Origin: Pelagibacteraceae bacterium AG-464-B04
Lineage (GTDB): Bacteria; Pseudomonadota; Alphaproteobacteria; Pelagibacterales; Pelagibacteraceae
Assembly (NCBI GenBank): GCA_003209225.1
Contig: QCRZ01000010.1
Coordinates: 1 to 34,035 of the forward strand
Length of the DNA: 34,035 nt
Reading direction: 5' to 3'
The translations under genes and the position numbers were made by a program. The notes beneath the pieces were generated by a model. The model was not told where the DNA came from. It was given only the letters and a program-made list of their open reading frames with translations, and made no database searches. Positions 1 to 8,560 of this stretch are shown one piece after another (the first letter of the stretch is position 1; every line of letters starts with the position of its first letter).

Positions 1-267
1 ACTAACAATATTACTGTCACAGAAGTAAGAATGAGCCCTGACTTAAAAAATGCTAGAGCTTATGTTATACCTTTGGGTGGAAAAGATGCTGATAAAACAG
101 TTAATTTGTTAACAGAATTTTCTTATTTAGTTAGAAAAGCTTTATCCAAAAAAATTTATATGAAATTTTTACCAAGAATTTCATTTGTTAATGACCAATC
201 TTTTGATTATGCAGAAAAAATAGAAAAATTAATAAAGGAATCATATGAACATAAAAACAATAACTAA
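1..267 (+). CDS. rbfA: Ribosome-binding factor A, C-terminal part (5' end outside window)
   Basis: The reading frame is open from base 1 and runs to the stop at 265-267, so the N-terminus lies upstream of the window. The visible residues (ITVTEVRMSPDLKNA, then a PLGG turn and an FLPRISFVNDQSF stretch) match the C-terminal half of RbfA, the KH-like factor that binds the 30S subunit during 16S rRNA maturation and cold adaptation. The ATG at 31 is internal and is not a start. The 3' end overlaps rpsO by 23 bases. The order rbfA-rpsO-pnp is the common proteobacterial arrangement and supports the call. Confidence 0.85.
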   Translation, partial: TNNITVTEVRMSPDLKNARAYVIPLGGKDADKTVNLLTEFSYLVRKALSKKIYMKFLPRISFVNDQSFDYAEKIEKLIKESYEHKNNN

Positions 268-517
268 CAAAAAAACTTTAATTAAATCATTAGGAGTACA
301 TGAAAATGATACAGGCTCATCCGAAATTCAAATAGGACTTTTAACTCAAAAAATAGAAAAACTTTCAAAACATTTCAAAAAATTCAAGAAAGATAAACAT
401 TCATCCCTTGGATTATTGAAAGCTGTAAATAGAAGAAAAAGATTACTTCAATACTTAAAGAATCATAATATTGATTCATACAACAACATATTAAGCAAAT
501 TAAATTTAAGGAAATAA
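245..517 (+). CDS. rpsO: 30S ribosomal protein S15
   Basis: This 90-residue protein has the S15 signature: NDTGSSEIQIGLLT near residues 21-34, a lysine-rich helix, then LLKAVNRRKRLLQYL. Family length is about 89, so it is complete. S15 binds the central domain of 16S rRNA and is a primary binder in platform assembly. The chosen ATG at 245 overlaps the end of rbfA by 23 bases. A later start would remove conserved N-terminal residues. The stop is immediately followed by the pnp ATG (TAAATG), so the two are probably co-transcribed, as rpsO and pnp are in many bacteria. Confidence 0.95.
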   Translation: MNIKTITNKKTLIKSLGVHENDTGSSEIQIGLLTQKIEKLSKHFKKFKKDKHSSLGLLKAVNRRKRLLQYLKNHNIDSYNNILSKLNLRK

Positions 518-2587
518 ATGTTTAAAGTATATAAAGAAGAAATAGAATTGGGTGGTAAAAAATTAATTTTAGAAACAGGTAAAATAGCCCGACAAGCAGA
601 CGGAGCAATAATTGCCACTTTAGGGGAAACGGTTGTTATTTCAACTGTAGTTGGTGCAAAAAAAGTAAATCCAGAAACTGATTATTTTCCACTACAGGTG
701 AATTATCAAGAAAAATACTATGCAGCAGGAAAGATACCTGGGGGGTATTTTAAAAGAGAAGCAAGACCAACTGAATCTGAAACTCTAATTTCAAGGTTAA
801 TAGATAGACCTATTCGTCCATTATTTCCAGAAGGATTTAGAAATGAAGTACAAATTTTACCAACAGTGCTTTCGTATGACAATGAAAATGAATCAGATAT
901 ATTATCAATAATTGCATCCTCGGCTGCTTTAGCTATTTCGGGTTTACCTTTCGAAGGACCCATAGCCGCCTCTAGAGTTGGTTTTATAAAAGATGAATAT
1001 GTTTTAAACCCATCAAAAGAACAGTTAAAAGAATCTAATTTAGATCTAGTAGTTGCAGGCACAAAAGATGCAGTATTAATGGTTGAATCTGAAGCATCAG
1101 GCTTAACAGAGAAACAAATGTTAGATGCAGTTAAATTTGGTCATGAAAAATTTATTCCAGTAATTAAAGTGATAGAATCTCTTGCTAAAAAATGTGCAAA
1201 AGAAGCTTGGGTAGTGGAAAAAAAAGATTACACTGATTTGAAAACAAAGATTTCTAATGAATTAACAAAGGATTTAGAAAAAGCCTTTTCAGAAAAAGAT
1301 AAGAAAAAAAGATCTGAACTTATTAATTTAGCAACTGAAAAATGTAAATCTTTATTTGAAGAAAATGAAACATTTTCAGATTTAGAAGTCTCTTTACAAT
1401 TAAAAAATTTGGAAAAGGATATAGTAAGAGGAAAGATACTTAAAACCAAAAAAAGAATTGACGGTAGAGGTTTGTCCGATGTTAGACCTATAAAATGTGA
1501 AGTAGGTGTTTTGCCAAGAACCCACGGATCAGCTTTATTTACTAGGGGAGAAACCCAAGCATTAGTTACTACAACTTTAGGAATGTCGGACGATGAACAA
1601 AGAATAGAAAGTCTTGAAGGTCAAAAAAGAGTAAGTTTTATGTTACATTATAATTTTCCACCTTTTTCTGTTGGTGAAACAGGAAGAATAGGAACGGGAA
1701 GAAGAGAAGTTGGGCATGGAAAATTAGCTTGGAGAGCACTAAAATCCTCACTACCTGAAAAAGAAAAATTTCCTTATACTATAAGAGTAGTATCCGAAAT
1801 TACTGAATCAAACGGATCTTCATCAATGGCGACAGTTTGTGGAGGCTCTTTAGCACTAATGGATGCTGCGGTTCCCATAGCAGAACCAGTCGCTGGAATA
1901 GCGATGGGCTTAATAAAAGAAAAAGATGAATTTTCAGTTTTATCAGATATTTTAGGAGATGAGGACCATTTAGGCGATATGGATTTTAAAGTTGCAGGTA
2001 CAAAAGATGGTATTACATCACTGCAAATGGATATAAAAATTACTGGAATTACTTTTGAAATTATGGAGCAAGCACTTAATCAAGCAAAAGAAGGTAGAGC
2101 TCACATATTACAAGAAATGAATAAAACAATTAAATCATCAAGAAAAGAAGTTTCTAAACATACTCCAAAAATTGAAACTGTTATGGTTGATAAAAAAGAT
2201 ATAGCAGCTGTTATAGGTAAAGGAGGAGCTACAATTCGAGAAATCGTTGAATTATCTGGTGCCAAAGTAGATGTTAAGGATACGGGAGAAGTTACAATTG
2301 CAGCACCTGATGAAGAATCAAGAAATAAAGCAATGGAAATGGTAAAAAGTATAATTGCAAAACCAGAGATGGGCAAAGTTTATAAAGGCAAAGTTATAAA
2401 AATAATGGAGTTTGGTGCTTTTGTAAATTTTTTAGGTAAGCAAGATGGATTGGTTCATATATCTCAACTTGCCTCAAAAAGAGTCAATAAAGTTACAGAC
2501 GTTGTAAAAGAGGGTGACGAAGTTTCTGTAAAAGTGATTGGATTTGATAGAGGAAAAGTTAAACTATCAATGAAAGAAGCTGTTTAG
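518..2587 (+). CDS. pnp: Polyribonucleotide nucleotidyltransferase (PNPase)
   Basis: The 689-residue protein has the expected order: a first RNase PH domain with the [17 protein letters not shown]-type stretch (visible as [16 protein letters not shown]), an all-helical linker rich in Lys/Glu, a second catalytic RNase PH domain ([35 protein letters not shown] with the acidic metal-binding residues), a KH domain ([11 protein letters not shown]) and a C-terminal S1 domain ([18 protein letters not shown]). PNPase degrades RNA 3' to 5' phosphorolytically and is the core of the RNA degradosome. Slightly shorter than the E. coli protein but complete. It starts directly after the rpsO stop. It ends 5 bases before the convergent fabI stop, and I see no hairpin between them. 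Confidence 0.97.
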   Translation: MFKVYKEEIELGGKKLILETGKIARQADGAIIATLGETVVISTVVGAKKVNPETDYFPLQVNYQEKYYAAGKIPGGYFKREARPTESETLISRLIDRPIRPLFPEGFRNEVQILPTVLSYDNENESDILSIIASSAALAISGLPFEGPIAASRVGFIKDEYVLNPSKEQLKESNLDLVVAGTKDAVLMVESEASGLTEKQMLDAVKFGHEKFIPVIKVIESLAKKCAKEAWVVEKKDYTDLKTKISNELTKDLEKAFSEKDKKKRSELINLATEKCKSLFEENETFSDLEVSLQLKNLEKDIVRGKILKTKKRIDGRGLSDVRPIKCEVGVLPRTHGSALFTRGETQALVTTTLGMSDDEQRIESLEGQKRVSFMLHYNFPPFSVGETGRIGTGRREVGHGKLAWRALKSSLPEKEKFPYTIRVVSEITESNGSSSMATVCGGSLALMDAAVPIAEPVAGIAMGLIKEKDEFSVLSDILGDEDHLGDMDFKVAGTKDGITSLQMDIKITGITFEIMEQALNQAKEGRAHILQEMNKTIKSSRKEVSKHTPKIETVMVDKKDIAAVIGKGGATIREIVELSGAKVDVKDTGEVTIAAPDEESRNKAMEMVKSIIAKPEMGKVYKGKVIKIMEFGAFVNFLGKQDGLVHISQLASKRVNKVTDVVKEGDEVSVKVIGFDRGKVKLSMKEAV

Positions 2588-2592
2588 TTTTT

Positions 2593-3378
2593 TTAAGTTA
2601 TGTTTTTTGGATTAGGCATTCCAACTTTGTTATAGCCAGCATCTACATAATGTATTTCACCAGTTACAGCTGAAGCCAGATCGCTTAATAGGTATAAGGC
2701 TGAACCACCAACATCATTAATATCAACATTTCTTTTTAATAAAGAATGGTCTTCATTCCATTTATATAAAAATTTAGCGTCACCTATAGCAGAAGCAGCT
2801 AAAGTTTTAATTGGACCTGCACTAATTGCGTTAACTCTTATTCCTTGTGGTCCAAGATCTCTTGCAAGGTATTTTACACTAGCTTCCAATGCAGATTTGC
2901 AAACTCCCATTACATTATAATTTGGAATTACTTTGGAAGATTCATAAGTCAAAGTTAGCATGCTTGAACCTTTGTTCATAATTTTCGAAGCTTCCTTGGC
3001 TATTTCTGTGAAAGAAAAACATGAAATTAACATACTTTTTAAAAAATTTTCTCTTGAAGTATTTAAATATTCTCCAGAAAGTTCTGATCTATCAGAAAAA
3101 GCAATCGCATGAACAATAAAATCTAAATTTTTCCACTTATTTTTAATATCAGAAAAAACTTTAACTATGTCTTCTTTTTTTTCAACATCACAACTTAACG
3201 TGAAGTTTGAATTTAAAGATTTTGACAAAGGGATAACCCTCTTTTTTAATGCATCACCTAAATAAGTGAACGCAAGTTCCGCACCATTCTCTGCTAATTT
3301 TTTTGCAATTCCCCAAGCAATAGATCTTTCATTTGCAACTCCCATTATCAGACCTTTTTTTCCTTTTACTAAATTCAT
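2593..3378 (-). CDS. fabI: Enoyl-[acyl-carrier-protein] reductase (NADH)
   Basis: This 261-residue short-chain dehydrogenase-like protein catalyses the last step of the fatty acid elongation cycle, reducing trans-2-enoyl-ACP. The N-terminal GLIMGVANERSIAWGIAK is the modified FabI nucleotide-binding loop. The catalytic set is visible as Tyr145 and the YNVMGVCK stretch (Tyr154, Lys161), matching the Y-x6-K of FabI rather than the Y-x3-K of ordinary SDRs. It lies 2 bases downstream of fabB in a fabA-fabB-fabI operon transcribed away from irr, a typical alphaproteobacterial arrangement. Length is normal for FabI. Confidence 0.95.
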   Translation of the reverse strand: MNLVKGKKGLIMGVANERSIAWGIAKKLAENGAELAFTYLGDALKKRVIPLSKSLNSNFTLSCDVEKKEDIVKVFSDIKNKWKNLDFIVHAIAFSDRSELSGEYLNTSRENFLKSMLISCFSFTEIAKEASKIMNKGSSMLTLTYESSKVIPNYNVMGVCKSALEASVKYLARDLGPQGIRVNAISAGPIKTLAASAIGDAKFLYKWNEDHSLLKRNVDINDVGGSALYLLSDLASAVTGEIHYVDAGYNKVGMPNPKNIT

Positions 3379-3380
3379 AA

Positions 3381-4595
3381 TTATAATTTTTCAAAAATTA
3401 AGGTTGCATTTGTACCACCAAAACCAAAGCTATTTGACATTACTGAATTTAAAGAAACATCTTTTTCAACTTTGGTTACAATAGGAAAATTTTTTGCACC
3501 TTCATCCATCTCTTTTATATTTGCTGAGGCTGCAATAAAATTGTTTTCCATCATAATTAAAGAATAAATTGCTTCATGAACCGAAGCTGCCCCCAAAGGA
3601 TGACCTGTAAGAGATTTAGTTGAACTTATTTTTGGAATTTTATCTTTAAAAGCGTTCTTTATTGCATTTAACTCAATTATATCCCCAACAGGAGTTGATG
3701 TGCCGTGAGCATTTATATAATCGATTTTATTTCTGCTTGTTTTTAAGGCCATCTTCATACATCTTGTAGCGCCTTCGCCTGATGGTGCTACCATATCATT
3801 TCCATCAGAGGTAGCTCCATATCCAGTAAGCTCAGCATAAATTTTCGCCCCTCTTGATTTTGCATGTTCTAATTCTTCAAGTATTAATACACCTGCACCA
3901 CCAGCAATGATAAACCCATCTCTAGTTTTATCGTAAGGTCTCGAAGCAGTCTCCGGTGTATCGTTATATTTTGAACTTAAAGCTGTCATTGCATCAAACA
4001 TCGCTGACATTGCCCAATCGAGCTCTTCACCACCTCCTGCAAAAACAATACTTTGTTTGCCCAATTGAATAAGTTCCATTCCATTCCCTATACAGTGGCC
4101 ACTAGTTGCACAAGCTGAACTAATTGAATAGTTTACCCCTTTAATTTTAAAAGGAACTGCTAAATTTGCAGAGCATGTACTAGCCATTGTTCTTGGCACT
4201 ACAAAGGGCCCCATTTTTTTTGGAGAAGATTTTCTTGTTGAATCTACCGCGTGCACAACATTTTTTATTGATGGTCCTCCAGAACCCATTACCAAGCCAG
4301 TCATATCATTGCTTATATGGTTTTCTTTTAAACCTGAATCTTCTATTGCTTCTTGCATCGCAATATAGTTGTAAGCAGAGCCATCTCCCATAAAACGTTT
4401 ATTTTTTCTATCAATGTGATCATCAAAGTTTAAATTTTTTATTGATCCACAAATTAAACTTTTAAAATTATAATTTTTATACTCTTCAGAAAAAACAATT
4501 CCAGATTTTGTGTGTAATAGAGATTTTAAAACCTCATTCTTATTATTTCCTAAGCAAGAGACTATTCCAATTCCTGTGATTACTACTCTTTTCAT
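3381..4595 (-). CDS. fabB: 3-oxoacyl-[acyl-carrier-protein] synthase I
   Basis: A 404-residue beta-ketoacyl-ACP synthase. The nucleophilic cysteine sits in [12 protein letters not shown], and the two catalytic histidines in [11 protein letters not shown] and [14 protein letters not shown]. The C-terminal [10 protein letters not shown] glycine loop is present. It elongates acyl-ACP, and partnership with fabA (overlap of one base, TAATG) indicates the FabB role in unsaturated fatty acid synthesis rather than FabF. Start chosen at the ATG encoding [16 protein letters not shown], the normal KAS N-terminus. No anomalies. Confidence 0.95.
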   Translation of the reverse strand: MKRVVITGIGIVSCLGNNKNEVLKSLLHTKSGIVFSEEYKNYNFKSLICGSIKNLNFDDHIDRKNKRFMGDGSAYNYIAMQEAIEDSGLKENHISNDMTGLVMGSGGPSIKNVVHAVDSTRKSSPKKMGPFVVPRTMASTCSANLAVPFKIKGVNYSISSACATSGHCIGNGMELIQLGKQSIVFAGGGEELDWAMSAMFDAMTALSSKYNDTPETASRPYDKTRDGFIIAGGAGVLILEELEHAKSRGAKIYAELTGYGATSDGNDMVAPSGEGATRCMKMALKTSRNKIDYINAHGTSTPVGDIIELNAIKNAFKDKIPKISSTKSLTGHPLGAASVHEAIYSLIMMENNFIAASANIKEMDEGAKNFPIVTKVEKDVSLNSVMSNSFGFGGTNATLIFEKL

Positions 4596-5098
4596 TATTT
4601 AAATAAACCTACTTTTAAATTTTCTGCCTCATATATCTTTTTATTATCAGCAAACAAAAACCCATTTGCTAAGCCAACTATTGTTCCTTCTTTTTTTAAA
4701 ATTCTTTTTATATCAATTTCATAAATAGCTTTATTTGTACTATTTAAAACTTCACCAGAAAACTTGACATTATTTACACCTAGAGCTCTTCCTTTTCCGG
4801 GTTCACCTAGCCATCCAAGATAAAATCCTACTAGTTGCCACATAGCATCCAAGCCAAGACATCCGGGCATAACAGGGTCTTGTTTAAAATGACAATCAAA
4901 AAACCAAATATCTTTTTTAATATCAAGTTCAGCTTTTACAAAACCTTTATTAAAACGTCCTTTGTCTTCATTAATTTCTATAATTCTATTGAACATAAGC
5001 ATGGGTGGTAAAGGTAGTCTTGCATTTCCTTCACCAAAAAGATTGCCGTTTCCGCAGTCAATCAATTCTTCGTAATTATAACTTTTTTTTTTTATCAT
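4595..5098 (-). CDS. fabA: 3-hydroxydecanoyl-[acyl-carrier-protein] dehydratase/isomerase
   Basis: The 167-residue hot-dog-fold enzyme dehydrates 3-hydroxyacyl-ACP and isomerises trans-2- to cis-3-decenoyl-ACP, the branch point of anaerobic unsaturated fatty acid synthesis. The active-site His70 ([16 protein letters not shown]) and Asp84 (GLDAMWQ) are at the family positions. It is first gene of the fabA-fabB-fabI operon, divergent from irr across 71 bases. On the minus strand a TATAAT hexamer at 5151-5146 could be its -10 box, but no matching -35 is evident. FabA rather than FabZ because of length, the fabB neighbour and the [10 protein letters not shown] motif. Confidence 0.95.
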   Translation of the reverse strand: MIKKKSYNYEELIDCGNGNLFGEGNARLPLPPMLMFNRIIEINEDKGRFNKGFVKAELDIKKDIWFFDCHFKQDPVMPGCLGLDAMWQLVGFYLGWLGEPGKGRALGVNNVKFSGEVLNSTNKAIYEIDIKRILKKEGTIVGLANGFLFADNKKIYEAENLKVGLFK

Positions 5099-5115
5099 TC
5101 GATTTAGCCTACTAC

Positions 5116-5143
5116 TTGATTAAAAATTTTTTTAGTATATACA
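5116..5143 (+). promoter_or_regulatory. Candidate irr promoter
   Basis: TTGATT (5116-5121), a 16-base spacer and TATACA (5138-5143) precede the irr ATG at 5170. The predicted start near 5151 would leave a leader of about 20 bases. In such AT-rich DNA hexamers of this quality arise by chance, so this is moderate at best. Confidence 0.4.
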
Positions 5144-5169
5144 TCATTATACATTAAATATATCAGCTT

Positions 5170-5607
5170 ATGCTAAAAATGAAAGATTTTGAAGAACATA
5201 TTAACACGTTAAGAAGCTTAGGATTAAGACCAACCAAGCAAAGAATTAAGATATGTGAAATATTATTTGGAAAAAAAGCAACTTTTCATTTTACAGTTAA
5301 TCAATTAAATGAAATTTATAAAAAAAAATTTAAATCAAAAATTTCTCTAGCAACAATTTATAATACTGTTCATGGCTTTAAAAAAAAAGGTTATTTAAAA
5401 GAGATAACTTTGGATGGAAATAAAAGTTACTACGATACCAATACCTTAAACCATCACCATTTTTATGATGAGGGCGAAGATAAATTAATTGATATTGAAA
5501 ATTTTGATGTTTCTTTAAATAGTTTACCTAAAGCGCCCCTAAATAAATCAATTAAATCTGTTGAATTAATGATTAGACTTGAGAACAATAATCATAATCA
5601 AAAGTAA
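5170..5607 (+). CDS. irr: Iron response regulator Irr (Fur superfamily)
   Basis: A 145-residue Fur-family winged-helix repressor. The DNA-binding helix region SLATIYNTVHGFKKKGYLKEI (around residues 59-79) is the family hallmark. The HHH triad at residues 95-97 is in the Irr-type metal/heme site, and the C-terminal CxxC zinc pairs of Fur and PerR are absent (the only cysteine is Cys29). Irr is the alphaproteobacterial regulator that senses iron through heme status and binds iron control elements. Location beside fabA-fabB-fabI is a usual context for irr. A near-perfect Irr box lies just downstream in the rubrerythrin promoter. A second in-frame ATG is at 5179. Confidence 0.88.
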   Translation: MLKMKDFEEHINTLRSLGLRPTKQRIKICEILFGKKATFHFTVNQLNEIYKKKFKSKISLATIYNTVHGFKKKGYLKEITLDGNKSYYDTNTLNHHHFYDEGEDKLIDIENFDVSLNSLPKAPLNKSIKSVELMIRLENNNHNQK

Positions 5608-5645
5608 TTTATAAAATTAAATTTTAAATTAAAAAGTTCGAGGTG

Positions 5646-5673
5646 TTGACTTATACTTTAGAATGATTATAAA
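5646..5673 (+). promoter_or_regulatory. Rubrerythrin promoter
   Basis: TTGACT (5646-5651), 16 bases, TATAAA (5668-5673), predicted start near 5680, then a strong ribosome site AGAAGGA (5694-5700) 5 bases before the ATG at 5706. A second possible -10 (TATAAT, 5682-5687) lies closer to the gene but lacks a -35. Confidence 0.55.
5657..5673 (+). promoter_or_regulatory. Iron control element (Irr box) overlapping the rubrerythrin -10 region
   Basis: The 17-base sequence TTTAGAATGATTATAAA is an inverted repeat, TTTAGAA-TGA-TTATAAA, with a single mismatched pair. The published alphaproteobacterial Irr/ICE consensus is TTTAGAA-N3-TTCTAAA, so 13 of 14 arm bases agree. It begins 49 bases after the irr stop and spans the spacer and -10 of the promoter, the position expected for a repressor site. 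Binding by the adjacent irr product is inferred. Confidence 0.75.
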
Positions 5674-5705
5674 TTAATTATTATAATTTAATTAGAAGGA
5701 AAAAT

Positions 5706-6122
5706 ATGTCGTTAAAAGGTAGTAAAACAGAAAAAAATTTAAAAGACGCTTTCGCTGGCGAAAGCCAAGCAAACCGTAGATATCTTTATTTTGCTCAAAA
5801 AGCTGATGTTGAAGGGTACAATGACGTTGCTTCAGTTTTTAGATCTACAGCAGAAGGAGAAACTGGACATGCTCATGGTCATTTAGAGTATTTAGAAGAT
5901 GTTGGAGATCCCGCTACTGGTTTGCCAATTGGTGAAACAAAAGATAATTTAGCTTCAGCAGTTGCTGGTGAAACTCACGAATATACAGACATGTATCCAG
6001 GAATGGCTAAGACAGCAAGAGAAGAAGGTTTTGAAGAAATTGCTGATTGGTTTGAAACTTTGGCAAAAGCAGAAAAATCACACGCTGGGAAATTCCAAAA
6101 AACATTAGATTCAGTCAAGTAA
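5706..6122 (+). CDS. Rubrerythrin-like di-iron protein without rubredoxin domain
   Basis: The 138-residue protein is a four-helix ferritin-like di-iron fold. Carboxylate/histidine clusters are visible in [39 protein letters not shown] and [11 protein letters not shown]. Rubrerythrins reduce hydrogen peroxide to water using electrons from rubredoxin or ferredoxin-type donors. The usual C-terminal rubredoxin domain with two CxxC motifs is missing and there is no cysteine at all, so it must accept electrons from a separate protein. The Fe-S/CCG protein encoded next is the obvious candidate partner (inference). It has an unusually good Shine-Dalgarno (AGAAGGA) for this window and an Irr box in its promoter, suggesting high, iron-controlled expression. 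Confidence 0.9.
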   Translation: MSLKGSKTEKNLKDAFAGESQANRRYLYFAQKADVEGYNDVASVFRSTAEGETGHAHGHLEYLEDVGDPATGLPIGETKDNLASAVAGETHEYTDMYPGMAKTAREEGFEEIADWFETLAKAEKSHAGKFQKTLDSVK

Positions 6123-6135
6123 ATAAATATTTTAA

Positions 6136-6160
6136 TAATGGTGGGTTTTACTCACCATTA
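6136..6160 (+). terminator. Hairpin after the rubrerythrin gene
   Basis: TAATGGTG (6136-6143) pairs perfectly with CACCATTA (6153-6160) across a 9-base loop. The following bases are AAATTCT, not a clean T-run. It could be a weak terminator or an mRNA-stabilising 3' hairpin that gives more rubrerythrin than downstream Fe-S protein. Confidence 0.5.
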
Positions 6161-6185
6161 AAATTCTAATAAATATAAAATTAAA

Positions 6186-7521
6186 ATGCCTAAAGAAGGA
6201 AGTACAGAAGCACCAATTAGACATCCCATAGATTTTAAAAATCCAGATTTCTTAAATCCAGAAAAGTTAGATGCAGAAATGAGAAGGGTTTTTGATATTT
6301 GTCATGGATGCAGAAGATGTTTTAATTTATGTGACTCATTCCCAAAGCTTTTTGATCTAATTGACAATTCAAAAGAAGAAAATATTGAAAGTGTATCAAG
6401 TGATAAATTTCCCGTGGTTGCTGATGCTTGTACGCTTTGTGATATGTGTTTTATGACAAAATGTCCGTACGTGCCACCTCATGAATTTAATTTAGATTTT
6501 CCACATTTAATTCTTAGATATAGAACCTTGCAGAAAAAAAAAAATAAGCTTTTGACGATACCCAATCAACTAGCGAAAATAGATAGAAATGCAAGAATCG
6601 GAGTAATCTTTTCAAGGATCATTAATTGGTTTTCAAATATAAAAAATAAGCTTTTAAGATCTCTATTAGAATTAGTTACAGGAATAGATAAAAGAGTTGA
6701 GCTTCCAAAATACAATTTTGAAACATTTACAAATTATTTTAAAAAAAATAAATACCCAACAAATAATAATGCACCAGGAAAAAATAGAAAAGTGGTAATA
6801 TATTCTACTTGTTTTGTAAATTTTAATAAAAAAAATACAGGTATTGCTGCTTTAAAGGTTTTAAAAAAAAAATGGTGTAGAAGTACAAAATGCTTATCCG
6901 GGATGTTGTGGTATGCCTTTTTTTGAACAAGCAGATTTACAAAAAGTTGTAGAGCAGGCAAAAAAAGTTTCAAAAGATTTACTTGAATGGATTGATAAAG
7001 GGTATGAAATAATAACATTAACAGCTAGTTGTGGGCTGATGTTAAAATTTGAATGGCCTTTGCTACTTCCGGAGGACTCAAATATAAAAAAGCTTTCTAA
7101 AAATGTTAGTGATATTGATGAATATATAGTTGATATTTCTCAAAAAGAAGGTTTGGCTGAGGGTTTAGAAGAAATAGAAGGTGGAGTTACAGTTCATAAT
7201 GCCTGTCACGCTAGAGCTCAAAATATGGGCATTAAAGCAAGAGATATGCTCAAGTTAATTCCCAATATCAAACTTGATATTGTAGAAAGATGCGCTGGCC
7301 ATGGAGGAACTTTTGGTGTTATGAAAGAAACTCATAATATTGCACTTAAAATTGGTCGACCAACAGCAAAACAAATTAAGAATAAAAAAAATAAATATAT
7401 AGCGTCAGATTGTCCGCTAGCAGGAAAACATTTAAAACAATTAATGAATGATAAAAATATTTTAAATGATGAGGCAATACACCCAATAGAAATTTTAGCT
7501 AAAGCATATAGATTAGTATGA
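6186..7521 (+). CDS. GlpC/HdrB-like Fe-S oxidoreductase with CCG domains (apparent +1 frameshift)
   Basis: Two 4Fe-4S motifs lie near the N-terminus (CHGCRRCFNLC and CTLCDMCFMTKCP, within residues 39-96), followed by CCG cysteine-rich modules. The first has STCFVNFN and, beyond the break, GCCGMPFF. The second has VHNACHARAQ and ERCAGHGGTFG. This is the architecture of GlpC and heterodisulfide-reductase-like electron carriers. The frame breaks in a run of ten A at 6863-6872. Removing one A joins the two halves into a continuous 444-residue protein and turns WCRSTKC into NGVEVQNAYPGCCG, restoring the conserved CCG. The 3' end overlaps the DUF3501 gene by four bases (ATGA). Family context (rubrerythrin, this protein, DUF3501) recurs in proteobacteria; the exact substrate is unknown. 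Confidence 0.82.
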
Positions 7522-8117
7522 GAATGAACAAACAAGCTAAATTAATTGATAAATATGATTTAATGTCTTTAGATCAATATTCTAAAAATAGAAAACAACT
7601 AAGAAAAAATTTAATTGAATTTAAAAAAAAAAGAAGAATACCATTAGGTCCGTATGCTACATTTTATTTTGAATGCTATGAAACTATGTTAGCCCAAGTT
7701 CAGGAAATGTTGCATATTGAAAAAGGTGGAGAAGAACAATTAAAAGATGAATTAGAAGCTTATAATCCACTGATTCCCAAAGGAAACGAACTTGTTGCTA
7801 CGTTAATGTTTGAAATAGATAATCCTGTTTTAAGGAGTGCCTTTCTAAATAAAGTGGGTGGAATAGAAAAAAAAATATATTTTAAAATTAATTCAGAAAA
7901 AATAAATGCAATAGCTGAGAATGATGTTGCAAGAACTTCAGAAAAAGGTAAATCTTCATCAGTTCATTTTGTTCATTTTAATTTTACACAAGAACAAATT
8001 AAAAAATTTAAAAATATTTCATCAAATATATTTATTGGAACTGAACACGATGAATATTCCCATGAAACCAAAGTTTTAGAACCACAAAGGCTAGCTTTGG
8101 TAAGTGATTTTTATTAA
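7518..8117 (+). CDS. DUF3501 family protein
   Basis: This 199-residue soluble protein matches DUF3501 by its N-terminal KNRKQLRKNLIEFKKKRRIPLGPYATFYFE segment, the HIEKGGEEQLKDELEAYNPLIP stretch and the C-terminal SSVHFVHFNFT region. No catalytic motif or cysteine cluster is recognisable and the function is unknown. Its start overlaps the stop of the Fe-S/CCG gene (ATGA), which implies translational coupling. With rubrerythrin upstream it forms a likely redox module. It overlaps the end of the convergent SH3 gene by four bases once the frameshift in that gene is corrected. Confidence 0.85.
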   Translation: MRMNKQAKLIDKYDLMSLDQYSKNRKQLRKNLIEFKKKRRIPLGPYATFYFECYETMLAQVQEMLHIEKGGEEQLKDELEAYNPLIPKGNELVATLMFEIDNPVLRSAFLNKVGGIEKKIYFKINSEKINAIAENDVARTSEKGKSSSVHFVHFNFTQEQIKKFKNISSNIFIGTEHDEYSHETKVLEPQRLALVSDFY

Positions 8118-8558
8118 AAATTTCCCCAAAGAAATTTTTTTTTTATCCAAACTTTATTATTTTTTACTAAAATTTTACACCATTCTTTTTTACACTTATA
8201 AACAGTGACCAATTTACCTTTTTCTAATTTAGCTAATGGTTGAGAATAAACATTTGGTTTTTTAAAAAACAATTGATAAATCATGAATATTTATAGCAGA
8301 TTTCTTTTTTGTAAGTTGAGAGACATGAATCCACCCACTATTATTTTTTAAATCAATTATTTTCTTAAATTTGTCACTACTATCAATTATTTTAATAGGT
8401 AAATTTTTTTTTTTATATATAAATTTTACTGGATGTTTTAAGGAAGGTCCATGCCTTACTTTTACTTTATTATATTTTAATGATAAAAAATTATTTTTTT
8501 CTTTACTAGAAAGGTTTTCAACTAAAAAAAAAATTAAAAAAAAACTTAAAAAATACAA
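8114..8558 (-). CDS. Secreted SH3-like domain protein (apparent frameshift)
   Basis: The N-terminus is a hydrophobic signal sequence (MYFLSFFLIFFLVENLSSKE). The first SH3-like repeat contains KVRHGPSLKHPVKFIYKK and GWIHVSQL. The apparent stop after DLSIVF lies in a T6/A6 stretch on the + strand (8258-8269). Dropping one base continues the frame through a second repeat (KPNVYSQPLAKLEKGKLV, CKKEWCKILVKN, VWIKKKFLWGNF) to a stop at 8114, giving 147 residues. Two bacterial SH3 repeats, each ending in a W-rich strand, match periplasmic SH3 proteins common in Alphaproteobacteria. It starts 2 bases after the stop of the upstream moeB-like gene. Role unknown, probably cell-envelope binding. Confidence 0.75.
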
Positions 8559-8560
8559 TT

